NCBI RefSeq assembly: GCF_043290135.1
Contig: NC_134700.1
Location: 158,940,053 to 159,004,052, forward strand
Length of the DNA stretch: 64,000 nt
Direction: 5' to 3'
Source of the DNA: Rhipicephalus microplus
Lineage: Eukaryota; Arthropoda; Arachnida; Ixodida; Ixodidae
Below, one piece after another: positions 1 to 10,853 of the stretch. Each line of letters begins with the position of its first letter. Positions within the stretch are counted from its first letter, which is position 1. Made by a program: the position numbers and the translations under genes. The notes beneath the pieces were generated by a model that saw nothing but the letters and a program-made list of their open reading frames with translations, made no database searches and was not told the DNA's origin.

Positions 1-580
1 CGAGGGCACGTGGTTGACGCAGCAGTAGATTAAAGGCAGTAAATACGTAAAAAAGCTAGAACGGTTTTGGTGTTCCTGGCCAAAAGAATCTAGTAGCGAG
101 GACAGCCAAAGCTTAGACCGCGCTTTTGTGGCAGCCAGCTGCGCCGTCCCGTCCGCTCACGTTTGAAGACATACGCGAGTTGTTTTGATTGAAATCTATT
201 TTTTTGCGAGTTGTTTTGATGACGCGAAATTTCGCGAGCATTTGCGGCTCCCCCTTTGAGACTCTCACCTTAGTAGAAAACCCTGCCCTCCTGTGTTCAG
301 CCCCTCCAAGCCATTATGAGACCGCAACGCCGTGTTGGCGCTTTCGTTTGAGACCCCCCCTCCCCACCTCTTGTTTTTCGTGATGTTTTTTTTTTGGTGC
401 CAAGAATAAGGAAAATAATTTAGCGCAACACTTTTTTCTCATGGTGACAAAACATAATTACTCTTGTCGCTAAAAGGCAAATCTATCAGATCTACAAATA
501 CAAAAAAAAAAGGTCGGCAACCCGTCCTCCCTCTTCTTCTTTGCTTGGGTGTTTTAGGCAGGTTGGCAGGTATGCTTCTG
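1..580 (+). repeat. Unclassified interspersed repeat, copy 1 (cut by window edge)
   Basis: This stretch is a diverged direct copy of 17432-17915. Shared landmarks in the same order are the GTAGATTAAAGGCA box near the start, the GCGAGTTGTTTTGAT box, ACCGCAACGCC, a poly-C tract after TTGAGACC, a GGTGCC box and GGCAGGTATGC near the end. No coding capacity, terminal inverted repeat or tRNA-like promoter was seen. The true left end may lie outside the window. Confidence 0.6.
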
Positions 581-2783
581 AGGTTATCATATAATGTCAC
601 GGCGTACAAAAATAAGAAAGCATTTGCCTAATAGCCCGTGGTGACAGTGACCATATGTCAGACTTTAGTTAATTTATACTAGTTATACTAGTTTATATGG
701 TGAAAAATATTTGAATGTTTTGGTTGTTCCTGAATATTCTTGCAACCTGAGGGCTTCCTCAAAACTAGTTTGCAATTTCTACACTTTGATGGAAGTGCCT
801 TTGTTCTATTTCTTGCGGCATTATTTCGTTGCAAGCGTTTTGAACCTTCTTTTGTCAGCGGAGACAGCTGCCAAAGCGCCTCTGCCTGTGCCTCGAAATG
901 TTGGCCCTTGCCTCCGACTGAGAGGCTGTTCCTTTTTGTTGTTGAACATGTCTCTCGTGACTGCTCTGACATTTCTCTGGTGCGTTGCTTCCGGAATGTC
1001 AGCTGTCTGCATTGCAAAAGCACCTATTATTGTCAGTGTGAGTTTCGTGAGTTTTTAAACTTCCTCCATCTGATGACAGCGGAGTTCCTGTTTTTTTGTT
1101 CACATGCCATCCCAGCCAGTGATTTTACCATTTACGATGAGAGGTCAGGCAGCATCACAACGTGAAACAAGAACAGTGCTATGCGTAAAAAAAAAAGAAC
1201 TGTCATCTGGTGATATTTTGCAGATTTGAATGAGTAGGGAACATTTCTTTCGAGAAATAATTCAGGCTTTGTGAGTGTAGCATAATATGCTTTGTTATGC
1301 TAATAATGTACGTTCTTTCCTATTATTTTTTCAAATTTTGTCCTACTAGGGTTTTCTCACAGTACAGCTAGTTGCCCCAGCCCCCTTCCCGCTTTATTTT
1401 TTATTCCCTAAGGCATGTGGCATGCTTGTGCTCATAGATAAATGTCACATGTTGTGAGGACAGAAAAAAGTTTGGAAATTTTTTCGATATTATCATTTAT
1501 TTAACATAATAAAGATTTATGGCCATTTGCTTGTAGTTTGCTTCTATGGTTCTTAGGCACTTGGGCAACATCGAATGTTCTAAAGTTCTTTGGCAACAAT
1601 TACTAAGAGATTAGCATTGAGAGCTGCCTTAGAAACACGCCACTTCACTGAAATTCGCTATCGCACCCGTGTAGCTACGCGCTGTGTGAGCTAGTCACTG
1701 AGCTATACTGTAAGGTCATGGCAGCTGTTTTTTGGGATTTTGAAAGTGTTGTTTCAGTGTGTTTCACCCTAAAAGGCCCTACAATCAATTCATACTATTA
1801 TTGTGCCACTTTCTGGAGTAATTGTGCTTCTTCAGAACTCAATTCTGGAATAAGGAACTTGAATTGAAACAAACTTAAAAACAAAGGAGGCATGATAAAG
1901 CGTGGAAGTTTCATCTCGTGTCCTTTGTTATTATGTTTGACCTTGTTCGTCTTCTTTAAATAGAGTTATGCTTCAATGACTAACTCGACAACAGGTGCTC
2001 CTAAGCCTCTTTGCGACAATGCATGCCATCACTCTGCTGCTGCAATTGTAAAGTTACTGAATCGGCTCATTCACCGCCCTGCAGTTTGGACTATGCTCCT
2101 AGCTATAGCTACCTTTTCCCTGAGCTGAAAAAAATTTTTGGGTGGCGAAAGTTTCGGAAGGGGAGAGTTGGAAAATTCAGCAATCTCTTGTCTCAACGCA
2201 CTGGCGGCAGAAGATTACAACATGGGAATTCCGAAGCTTAAGATGTTCTAAATTCAAATGTAAATGTTCTAAATTCAAAATATTATCCAGAGAAGGGAAT
2301 GCGGGGTTTCTATTTTGTAGAAACAAAAGTCGTTGGTTTGTAGTGACCTTCATAAGTGCACTTGGGACAGATTCTATTGTGTGTACAATTGGACTGTCCC
2401 TTCGATAAATCTGAATCTGATGGCTCAAGTGCTGCCATTTCTGGAGGCTAGACGGAAAAGGGGAGGCTGCAGTGAAGTGCAAACTGGTGTTTGTGAATCA
2501 GTCATTAAGTAAGCATAAATAAATAAAAAGCTTTGATGGCTGGAATCTCAACTGTGGGCTTCAAGCAGCAAAGCCCGATTACTTGACCATCATGGTACAA
2601 GCATTATCATGTGGTGTTAAAGACCTTTGAGAATTTCCGAAACGCGAGCTAGTGAATTCGATTCAGGCGCTTGGTATATCTTCTGCAATGCTAATCATTT
2701 CTCAAGATAACTCTCGTGCAAGCCAGTGCATTGATGTGCTTGACATGATCTCAGTATGCTGACAGTATGTTGTCAGTGTCACT
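581..2783. other. No recognisable gene or repeat
   Basis: AT-rich sequence with short open frames that show no conserved motif and no convincing exon. It precedes the first exon found in the window and is probably intronic. I looked for the rest of a forkhead domain here (WxNSIRHNLS) and did not see it. Confidence 0.4.
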
Positions 2784-2798
2784 TCTAGAACACATCTT

Positions 2799-3037
2799 GC
2801 CCCGCCGTTGTGGTCTGGTGGCTAAGGTACTCTGCTGTTGACCCGCAAGTCGTGGGATCGAATCCCGGGTGCGGCCACTGCATTTTCGATGGAGGCAAAA
2901 ATGCTATAGGCACGTGTGCTCAGATTTGGGTGCACGGTAAAGAATCCCAGATAGTCGAAATTTTCGAAGCCCTCCACTATGGTGTCTCTCATAATCATAT
3001 GATGATTCTGGGGTGTTAAACCCCACATATCAATAAA
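2799..3037 (+). repeat. tRNA-derived SINE (Ruka-like)
   Basis: The 5' part is a tRNA relic with a B-box-like GGATCGAATCC and the bases GACCCGCAAGTCGTGGGA before it. The body contains GATGGAGGCAAAAATGCT, GATTTGGGTGCACGGTAAAG and CTCTCATAATCATATGATG, and it ends TTAAACCCCACATATCAATAAA. This is the layout of the abundant ixodid SINE Ruka. It is flanked by 15-bp target duplications: TCTAGAACACATCTT at 2784-2798 and TCTAGCACACATCTT at 3038-3052. It would be transcribed by RNA polymerase III from the internal boxes and moved by a LINE. Confidence 0.85.
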
Positions 3038-3052
3038 TCTAGCACACATCTT

Positions 3053-3098
3053 CCATCGTATGGTGGTTTTGGGACGTTAAATCTCACATATAAATCAA
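3053..3098 (+). repeat. 5'-truncated SINE tail, second insertion
   Basis: 46 bp matching only the 3' end of the SINE just upstream (TATGGTGGTTTTGGGACG and the CACATATAAATCAA tail). It is followed by a third copy of the target duplication, TCTAGCACACATCTT, at 3099-3113. Confidence 0.75.
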
Positions 3099-3420
3099 TC
3101 TAGCACACATCTTCTAGACGTGATGCCTGCACCACTGGTGATGATGCTGGCGGTCACTCTCTTAGTGTAATGTTGCTGAATCGCATCAGTGCCTCTACCA
3201 CCAAGATTTAATATGTAATATGTAATAGACTTTTCTTGCATTCACTGCTAAGTCAAGAATAACTTTTCCTTGATATCATTTAAAAGATTGATGTCTCATG
3301 GATTAAATTAGCTGTGTATGGGCTAGTGTTGTACAGTCCCTCCCAGCACTTTCATATCAAAATTTACTCACCCACTGTGTTGTTATTATGTTTCAAGATG
3401 TTGGCCATATGTTTATGCAG

Positions 3421-3498
3421 GGTTCCTATTGGGAGCTTGACCTGAAATCGGCAAGTGAGCTTCCCTGCAGAAAGAAAAAGCTCAAGGCGTACGATTCG
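3421..3498 (+). CDS. Exon of a putative forkhead-type transcription factor gene (wing 2-like)
   Basis: A 78-nt internal exon, phase 0 at both ends. It follows an acceptor ending TTATGCAG at 3420 and precedes the donor GTAAGC at 3499. It encodes 26 residues beginning GSYWELD and containing the basic patch CRKKKLK. In forkhead (FOX) proteins the winged-helix DNA-binding domain ends with KGSYWxLD or KGNYWTLD followed by a basic wing. The proline-, serine- and histidine-rich sequence of the later exons fits a transcription factor tail. The FOXJ2/3-like group is one possibility, but the helix 3 signature lies outside the window, so family placement is tentative. Known: FOX proteins bind DNA in the nucleus. 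Inferred: that this is one. Confidence 0.55.
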
Positions 3499-3836
3499 GT
3501 AAGCATGCTTGTTGTTGGTGGGTGTGCCACATCAAAGGGCATGCATCCTTTACAAAACTTTGCAACTGGTCACATAGACTGGTGTCATGGCTGTGTAACG
3601 ATTCAAACGCTGTTCTCATAGCACTCTGAAGGTTTGCACTAAATTGGGCAGAATGCCGCGTGACTTAAGACGAAGACTGGAGGCACATAAAACGCAGACG
3701 AGCGCCGTCTGTAAAACACGAACGTGCCTCCTGTCTTAGTCCAAGCCGTGCTGCATCGCGAGTCGGTCCAAGTATGTACCAAGTTATCTAAGTCAATATA
3801 ATAATAAATGAGGCTTTATTGTTTTGTGGCTGCTAG

Positions 3837-3938
3837 GTGTATCCTTATAGCCCTGAAACTGGTATCAGCACCTGGACTCCAGAGGTTGAGGGCCATTCGT
3901 CACCTCCACAGAACCACACCACCGTACCAGAAATAAAG
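3837..3938 (+). CDS. Exon 2 in window of the putative forkhead-type gene
   Basis: A 102-nt exon, phase 0 to 0, encoding 34 residues with no stop. It starts VYPYSPETG and is rich in Pro, Ser, Thr and His. The acceptor is GGCTGCTAG at 3836, with only a moderate pyrimidine tract. The donor GTACGG at 3939 is weak. No domain is recognised; it looks like a disordered linker after a DNA-binding domain. It lies 338 nt downstream of the previous exon, and its phase matches both neighbours. Confidence 0.55.
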
Positions 3939-4645
3939 GTACGGTCCCGCTACGCTTGCAAGAACATTATTATTGCCCGTATCCTAGAACCATTTGCTCA
4001 AGCTTTCACGGAAAAGCAAAAAGTTTCGCTGTGCTTCTTTCTAGTGCAATAATCACGACCTTCCTTGGGTCGTATGTCTTGTCTACAAGGGTTCATTAGT
4101 AAACACGGCATGATAGTATAGTTTAAGAAAGGTGTGTCATGTTGCAGATATTCCTAATTTGAATAAAGCATGTGAATTCATTTTACCACACATCTTAGTT
4201 TTCTACTCATATTGTTTGTCTCGACATCATCGAGCCATATAGCTAAATATGTTGCTTCAAGAATGATTCCGTAGTATGCTTTATATGCATGTTGATGCTA
4301 CAGAAGAGCTTAGTAGGACCATTGACTACTAGACAAGTGACTATATTACTAAAGTGATGGCTTGACACAGGTGTTGCCAAGCTTGGCATGTTTGGCCAAA
4401 GAATTTGCCTGGAATGCCTTAACCTTTCATGCTAACAGCATTGTGAAGCCGCATCTTCACTTAAGTTGCATGCCTGATTGTGTCAATGCCTGTTGTAGCT
4501 TTCTGAGTATTCGTTAACATGCATGCCAAAAGATGCTTGTGGAGATTATCAGTGTCTACGTACACTTTCTGCATAAGATGTGTATTGTACGTGCTACTAA
4601 AACACCGTTTAAGAAAAAAAAATTTCTTAATTTTTCACTTTGCAG

Positions 4646-4730
4646 CAGGAGGTTGTGCGGCCTGAATATGAGGTTGATGATGACCAGTCCAGAGTGTCGT
4701 CTGAATACTACGATGAGCCTGTCAAGACAA
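4646..4730 (+). CDS. Exon 3 in window of the putative forkhead-type gene (NAGNAG acceptor)
   Basis: An 85-nt exon, phase 0 to 1, encoding 28 residues plus one base of the next codon. It opens QEVVRPEYE and holds an acidic run DDD and the aromatic cluster EYYDEP. The acceptor has an excellent pyrimidine tract (TTTTTCACTTTGCAG). The donor GTGAGT at 4731 is a consensus match. The acceptor is the tandem GCAGCAG, so splicing at either AG would include or omit one Gln. The next exon found in phase lies 13.9 kb downstream. Confidence 0.6.
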
Positions 4731-4750
4731 GTGAGTTGTGCCTTCTCATT

Positions 4751-5199
4751 TTAACGGGATAGCGTTGGAGAGCTTGTGTCGCAGAACATCCACCGTTGGC
4801 ATCGGCCCCGTTGGTTGTGAGCGAAAAATTGTCCGTGAGCGAAAAAGCTCGTTACAGAGATCGCCACAGGAGGCCGCTACTAGTCCACGCCTGCGCGCAC
4901 GATCACACTGAAAAAGCCGCGCATTCAAGGAAAAAAAGAAGAAAAAAGTGCTCAGGGTCACGAGGCGCGGGTGATGTAGTTTCCTTGCCCCTGCTGCCCC
5001 TCCTTGCGTAGCTTCCAACGCTTTTGTTGGGACGAGAGAAGAGAGAATGCAATTGCAGCATGCGACATACCTTTGTAGCTCCACTCGCACTGAACAGATT
5101 CTTAAAATTTTTGCAGCGTTGAATTCGTGAGGCAATAAACTCTTTAAGTAAATTCATTCCGTGGTTACTTGAAAAAGTGTTTCAGGGCCCCTTTAACGA
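4751..5199 (+). repeat. Interspersed repeat ending TTTCAGGGCCCCTTTAA
   Basis: A GC-richer block from about AACGGGATAGCG to the terminal motif GTGTTTCAGGGCCCC. I recognise this ending from common tick repeats. A second ending of the same kind (TTCAGAGCCCCTTTAA) occurs at about 53093-53109. No long frame with protein motifs was seen. The left boundary is approximate. It abuts the left side of the first Gypsy element. Confidence 0.5.
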
Positions 5200-5400
5200 A
5201 TTTTGTTCGACAGGCGTCACGACGAAAACAAGCCCATTCGGCAATTTGTAGGCACATTTGGGAGGCCTCAAACTACGTTGAAAAAGGCCGGGATAGTGCA
5301 GTCATCGCTGCTAAAAACACACAGCAACTTTCAAACAGCTGTAAAAATGGACAACTATGTCCATCTAGCAGAAAACATATTGCCACAGGCATGAAATGAG

Positions 5401-5550
5401 GTTGAGCCATGCCAATGCGAGTATGTGCCATTGTGTGAAAAAGAAGAGGGCTGTTTTTGTTGTGCTCGTGGTCTAACGTTCGTTTCGGCTCGACGTCCAG
5501 TGCTGCTGCTCCTGTGAACAGACGTTGTGGTCTTTCTGAATCACGTGACA
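5401..5550 (+). repeat. Probable 3' part of the 5' LTR of Gypsy element 1
   Basis: The sequence before the primer-binding site ends in CA (CACGTGACA at 5550), as LTRs do. The matching 3' LTR was not found after the integrase gene, so neither its extent nor its identity can be proven by comparison within the window. The left limit given is arbitrary. Confidence 0.35.
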
Positions 5551-5709
5551 TTTTCTGGTGAAGGTGCTGGGTAGTGTTGTATGCACTGCAATCAGCAGCA
5601 AGATCCCGACACTAGTCGCGACTTGGAAGAATCAGCTGACCTACGGCGTAGCAGGCGACAACTAGGCCTATCACCTGAATCGGGGCCACTTCCACAACTC
5701 GGCAGTACT

Positions 5710-7327
5710 ATGGCTAGTGCGGGAACGCAAACCTAAGAGACATTGATTCTGCCTCCTCCATGGTTCTTCAATGCCCCGCGAACCCCGAAGCCGTTCCACG
5801 GTGACCCTTACGAGGACGTTGACGACTGGCTTGCAGCAGCATCAACGAGTGGAACGAGCAGAGAAAGCTTCGGTATATCTACTTTTACTTCGAGGACTCT
5901 GCACGCACTTGGTTCGAAAACCATGAAGCCACTATGACAACCAGGCCAGAGTTTTGCAACCAGTTGCGGAATACCTTCCAAAGCTCTGATCGAAAGGAGC
6001 AAGTGGAACGGCTCCTCAATTCCCGAAATCAGCGTCCGAACGAGAGTGTTGCTATGTTCGTTGAGGACATGTCGCGGCTGTTCAGGCGAGCTGACTCCTC
6101 AATGACGGAAGAGAAGAAGGTGCGCCTCCTGATGCGGGGAGTGAAAGAGCAGCTGCTCGCTGGACTAGTGGGGAACCCTCCCATTACTGTAGAGGATTTC
6201 CTCCGTGAAGCCACGTCAACGGAGAGAATGCTAAAGCAGTGTTTGTATCAGTATGAGTGTCCTCTGCGCGCACTTGGTTCGAAAGCCATGAAGCCACTAT
6301 GACAACCAGGCCAGAGTTTTGCAACCAGCTGCGGAATACCTTCCGAAGTTCTGACCGAAAGGAGCAAGTGGAACGGCTCCTCAATTTTCGAAATCAGCGT
6401 CCGAACGAGAGTGTTGCTATGTTCGTTGAGGACATGTCGCGGCTGTTCAGGCGAGCTAACTCCTCAATGACGGAAGAGAAGAAGGTGCGCCTCCTGATGT
6501 GGGGAGTGAAAGGGCAGCTGTTCGCTGGACTAGTGGGGAACCCTTCCAGTACTGTAGAGGATTTCCTCCGCGAAGCCACGTCAATGGAGAAAATGCTAAA
6601 GCAGCGTTCGTATCAGTATGAGTGTCCTGGCAGTCTTTCGTCTGTGTTATCGGCCCTGCCAACACCTGATGTCACGACTATAAGAGACCTGAAGGAGCTC
6701 GTGCGCAGTATTGTGCGCGAGGAGCTGCAAAAGTTGCACACAGTGTCTTCTCAGCCCCATGTTGCTGCTCTAACTGATGTCGTCCGCGAAAAGGTGCACC
6801 TCATGACAACTCTGCGTTCAGCCGAGGTCCATCCCATGACGGCCCCGTGTCCAGCCGAAGCTCCACTATTAACATACGGCGAAGCAATACGTACTCCTGC
6901 AACCGGCCATCCCGTCCGTCCATCCTGCAGACGGCGCCGTCATTCTACTCAGGACCACCACAGTATGGCAACCCACCCCTTACACGGAAATCCATTGTAT
7001 GGCGTGCTCCCGACAACCGGCCTCTCTGTTATCACTGTGGTGAACCAAGTCCCATCTACCGACTGTGCCCATACAGGCACTTGGGTCTTCCTTTCTTTCG
7101 TCCGGATGCTCTTCGGCTTAGAGGTGGTGAGCGGCCCCGTGCAATCGCCGAATACTTGGCAAGTCAGCAGTCCCAAACCCTTCCGTGTCGCCAGTCCCGC
7201 TCACCGTCTCCACGGCATTCCACGTCACCTGGCCAAGAATCGACCTTTGCGAACGTCCTTGCAGGAAGATCGCCTAGATCCACGAACCAGCGCCGGGAAA
7301 ACTAAGAACAGGGACCTCTGGGGGTGA
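5710..7327 (+). pseudogene. gag of Gypsy element 1 (broken)
   Basis: The first ATG (5710) is followed in frame by TAA at 5734. The same frame then carries the matrix/capsid start (WFFNAPRTPKPFHGDPY, DVDDWL) to a frameshift near 5840-5860. The capsid region, including ARTWFENHEATM and EQVERLLNSRNQRPNES, appears twice because of a tandem duplication. The nucleocapsid knuckle near 7020-7070 reads CYHCGEPSPIYRLC, so the His of CX2CX4HX4C has become Pro. The two halves of the tail lie in different frames. Gag would package the element RNA; this copy cannot make a full protein. Confidence 0.8.
5897..6626 (+). repeat. 365-bp tandem duplication inside gag
   Basis: Copy 1 is 5897-6261 and copy 2 is 6262-6626. 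Both begin CTCTGCRCGCACTTGGTTCG. They differ at roughly 18 positions, so the duplication is not recent. The period is not a multiple of three, so it shifts the frame. Confidence 0.9.
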
Positions 7328-7434
7328 GGCCGCTGTTGATCGACCGTTACAAGACCCTCACCCAAACTGCCTGCCGACATCCGACGACATCCTTTCACCG
7401 ACGTGTGCCATCGACGACAAACGTGTCTCTGCTC

Positions 7435-7777
7435 GCATCTCTGTCCTTGTCGACAACCACCCACTAACCACTCTGATAGATATGGGTGCCGATTATTCCG
7501 TTATAAGCCCTGACCTCGCTGCACAGCTAAGAAAGGTAACGACACCTTGGGGACATGAACCAACTTCCGGACTGCGAGAGGTCACCTATTGACACCGCTG
7601 GGAAAATGCACTGCCCGGCTCCGAATTCGTGAGTTGACATACATTGCTTTCTTCGTCGTATTGCGCGAATGCTCCCAAAATCTAATTCTCGGAATGGATT
7701 TTCTCCGTGAGCATGGAGCCATTATTAACCTTCGCGACCTGCTCATAATGTTCTTCAACGACCATACAGCCACTTAA
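7435..7777 (+). pseudogene. Aspartic protease of Gypsy element 1 (active-site mutation)
   Basis: A retropepsin-like segment with the active-site context LIDMGADYSVI. The canonical D-T/S-G is DMG because codon 7482-7484 is ATG. The second landmark LILGMDFLREHGA lies near 7682-7720, but in another frame. The family cleaves the Gag-Pol polyprotein in the particle; this copy should be inactive. Confidence 0.75.
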
Positions 7778-8017
7778 AAGGATGCAGTTGCGCAGACCAC
7801 AACACTTCGAATTTCTGACGACACCATCGCACTTCCGCCGCGAGCCAGTATGTTGGTAACTGTGAAGAGCGACTGTGACAACAAGAGTAGTGGCATCGCG
7901 GAAACTAACCTCTTGGTGCTCTTGGCTCGACAGATTTGAGTCGCGCGCACTATCGTTCGACTGAAACATCGGAGGACTCAGCTTCTGATCACGAATTTCG
8001 GCGGCCAGTACCAACAC

Positions 8018-9454
8018 TTGGCAAAGCGAACAGCTATCGCGAACTTTGAAGCCATTGATGACGAAGAATGTTCTACTATCGCTCCGATTGCCACTGCTGC
8101 CGAAGGTGACACTGCATTAGCCAGTACAGTTGATGTGAATTGCCAGCTATCCTTCGCCAAGCAGCAGCAGATACGCATGATTTTACGTACGTATAGTGAC
8201 TGCTTTGCGTCCATTTCCAAAATCAAGCAGGCCCCAACCATGAAGCACTGCATTATAACGCACCCTACCGAACGACCTGTACAACAGCACGCCTACCGCG
8301 TGTCGCAAAAAATAACAAGAGGCAATATGTTTTCAGGTGAAACAGATGCTCGACGAGGACGTCATCCAACCCTTGAACAGTCCATGGGTGTCACCCATCG
8401 TACTTGTTAAAAAGAAAGACGGCACTCTTCGATGTTGCATCGATTACTGGAAGCTCAACAAAGTGAGGGAGAGAGACGTCTACCCTCTACCACGCATAGA
8501 TGACTCACTGGATTGGCTTCGAATGCCCGATATTTTTTATCAATGGATTTACGCAGTGGCTACTCGCAGATCGAGGTCGATGAACACGACAGGGAAAAAA
8601 CAGCGTTCATAACTCCCGATGGCCTTTACGAATTCAAAGTGTTACCGTTTGGATTGGGCTCTGCACCGGAAACGTTCCAAAGGTTGATGAACGCCGTCCT
8701 GTCTGGTCTGAAGTGGGAATCTTGCCTCGTCTATTTAGTAGAGGACGTCGTTTTTTCCAAAACATGTGAGCAATATTTACAACGACTTCATTCCGTTTTC
8801 GTCGCTATTCGATCCACAGGCCTATGGCTAAAACCGGAGAAGTGTCATTTCGGCTACGAAGAACTAAAGTTCCTCGGCCACCTTGTCAGTCACGATGGCA
8901 TTCGACCAGACCCAGAAAAGGCCATGGCCGTTGCTGCATTTCCTCCATCTTCGAACAAACGGGATTTGTGCCGATTTTTGGGTCTCTGCTCCTACTACAG
9001 GCGCTTTGTGCAGAGCTTTGCTAACATCGCTGAACCCCTTACCCGCTTAACGAAGGAGGATACTCCTTTTGTATGGGGTCCAGAGCAGAGAGCCACTTTT
9101 TCTAAGCTTCAACAGCGCCTTCAGAGTCAACCCTTACTAGGGCACTTTGATGAAGATGCCGCCACCGAACTTCACACTGACGCAAGCAACATCGGTCTTG
9201 GTGCAGTGCTCGTCCAGTGGCAAAACGGCGCCGAACGTCCCATCGCTTATGCTAGTCGCATTCTGTCATCTGCGGAAACTAACTACTCGACCACGGAGAA
9301 GGAATGCCTTGCTGTTATTTGGGCAATAACAAAGTTCCTACCGTATCTGTATGGCTGTCCATTCAGAGTAGCTATGGACCATCATGCCTTCTGTTGGCTG
9401 GCCAATCTCAAGGACCCTTCAGTGCGCCTCGTGAGGTGGAGCTTGCGCCTTTAA
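8018..9454 (+). pseudogene. Reverse transcriptase and RNase H of Gypsy element 1 (broken)
   Basis: Three overlapping frames cover one RT. The N-terminal fingers (SPIVLVKKKDGTLR, IDYWKLNK, DVYPLPRIDD) are in one frame. The palm (MDLRSGYSQIEV, FKVLPFGLGSAPETFQ) is in another. The catalytic box, expected YLDD, reads YLVEDVVF near 8730-8755, so the Asp pair is lost. RNase H follows with LHTDASNIGLGAVL and STTEKECLAVIWA. A TAA at 9452 interrupts the connection to the integrase; reading resumes in the same frame with EFKVTVVNKSG. Confidence 0.85.
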
Positions 9455-9514
9455 GAATTTAAGGTTACAGTCGTCAACAAGTCGGGCCGCAGGCACACTG
9501 ATGCTGATTGCCTT

Positions 9515-10853
9515 TTGTGTGCTCCCCTCGCAACAACATCGAGCGACGATGTTACTGATAGCCATTTTCTTTGTGCAGTCAGTGAATCTGACTTGGCCCA
9601 ACAACAGTTGAATTATTCAGAGATACTACAACTTATCAAATACCTTCAAGGTCACAGCTCGAGTCCACCATCAACATTTGCACGTTCAGGGTCATTTTGT
9701 CACTGCAACGACATCGTATACAAAACGAAGTTCAAACCTTATGGGACTGAATACCTCCTCGTCGTTCCACCATGGCAATGTGCTGACATTTTATCTGCCT
9801 GCCACGACGAGCCTTCCTCCGGCCACCTAGGATTGGCACTTACCCTTTTCAGATTCAGACTCGCTACTACTGGCCAAAGCTCACCCAGGATGTCAAGCAT
9901 TACGTTAAAATGTGCAATCACTGCCAGCACCGTAAAGCCTCTCCTGTACGCCCTGCTGGTTTATTGCAGCCTGTTGCACCCCCATCACAACCGTTTGAAC
10001 AAATTGGCATGGACTTGCTTGGGCCATTCCCGAAGTCACATGATGGCAACTGCTGGATCCTAGTTGCTACTGACTATTTAACAAGGTACTGCAAAACGAA
10101 AGCCCTACAACGAGGCACCGCCAATGGGATTGCGTATTTTTTCATCAACAACATCGTCCTCCGCCGTGGAGCACCAACAGTTCTTATCACTGATCGAGGA
10201 ACAGCCTTTACAGCCCACTTGATGCATGATGTCATGAGACTTAGTGGAACAGCTCATCGTGAAACGACCGCATACCATCCACAAACCAATGGTCTGACGG
10301 AGAGAATAAATAAGACTCTCCCTGACCTGCTATCTATGTACGTCGACCGCGATCACAAAAACTGGGATGAAATTTTGCCATACGTAACATTCGTTTACAA
10401 CACTGCGGTTCAAGAGACTGCGGGTTTCACTCCTTTTCGATTGCTTCACGGCCGAGAAGCAATTACGATGCTGGATGCCACGCTCTTGCCTGACATGACC
10501 GATATTCCTACTGATGCGAACGACTTAATCCGGCTCGCCGACGCGGCCCGCCAGCTTGCACTCGAGCAGATCCGAAAACAACATCGCATCGACTCGCAGA
10601 GGTACAACTCCCATCATCGCCATGTTATTTACCAACCAGGTGATCTAGTGTGGCTGTGGATCCCCGTTCGCCAAAGGGGCCGCTTGGAAAAGTTACTTCA
10701 CCACTACTTCGGTCCTTATGGAGTTTTACGGCACCTCACAGATGTCAACTACGAAATCCTGCTTGAATACACAGCTCGGTGATCTCGATGTTCCCAGCAG
10801 GCCGACATTGTTCATGTGTCACGGATGAAGCCACACTACCCTCGAGCCACCTG
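9515..10853 (+). pseudogene. Integrase of Gypsy element 1 (core nearly intact)
   Basis: The HHCC zinc-binding domain is split by a frameshift: HDEPSSGHLG sits in one frame (about 9800) and CNHCQHRK in another (9910 on). The DDE core is open from 9910 to 10782 with all three acidic residues: MDLLGPF, ITDRGTAF and the E of NGLTERINK. The GPY/F-type C-terminal module (DLVWLWIPV, YFGPYGVLR) follows. A TGA at 10783-10785 is followed in frame by IVHVSRMKPHYP and a final TGA at 10851. Integrase inserts the cDNA; it is the best preserved enzyme in this copy. Confidence 0.85.

Larger units (their letters stand above)
5551..10853 (+). mobile_element. Ty3/Gypsy LTR retrotransposon 1, internal region, inactive
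   Basis: The order is PBS, gag, protease, reverse transcriptase, RNase H, integrase, which is the Ty3/Gypsy order. The PBS is TGGTGAAGGTGC at 5556, five bases after the LTR end and similar to the PBS of element 3 at 38565. Lesions include a stop eight codons after the first gag ATG, a 365-bp duplication in gag, protease DTG changed to DMG, loss of the YxDD catalytic pair, and several frameshifts. The integrase core survives best. No 3' LTR is visible after 10853, so the right end is truncated or too diverged to see. Confidence 0.85.

Noticed and set aside
2810..3019. tRNA gene at the B-box-like sequence
   Set aside because: It is the tRNA-derived head of a SINE; the fold is incomplete and the body and target duplications of the SINE follow.
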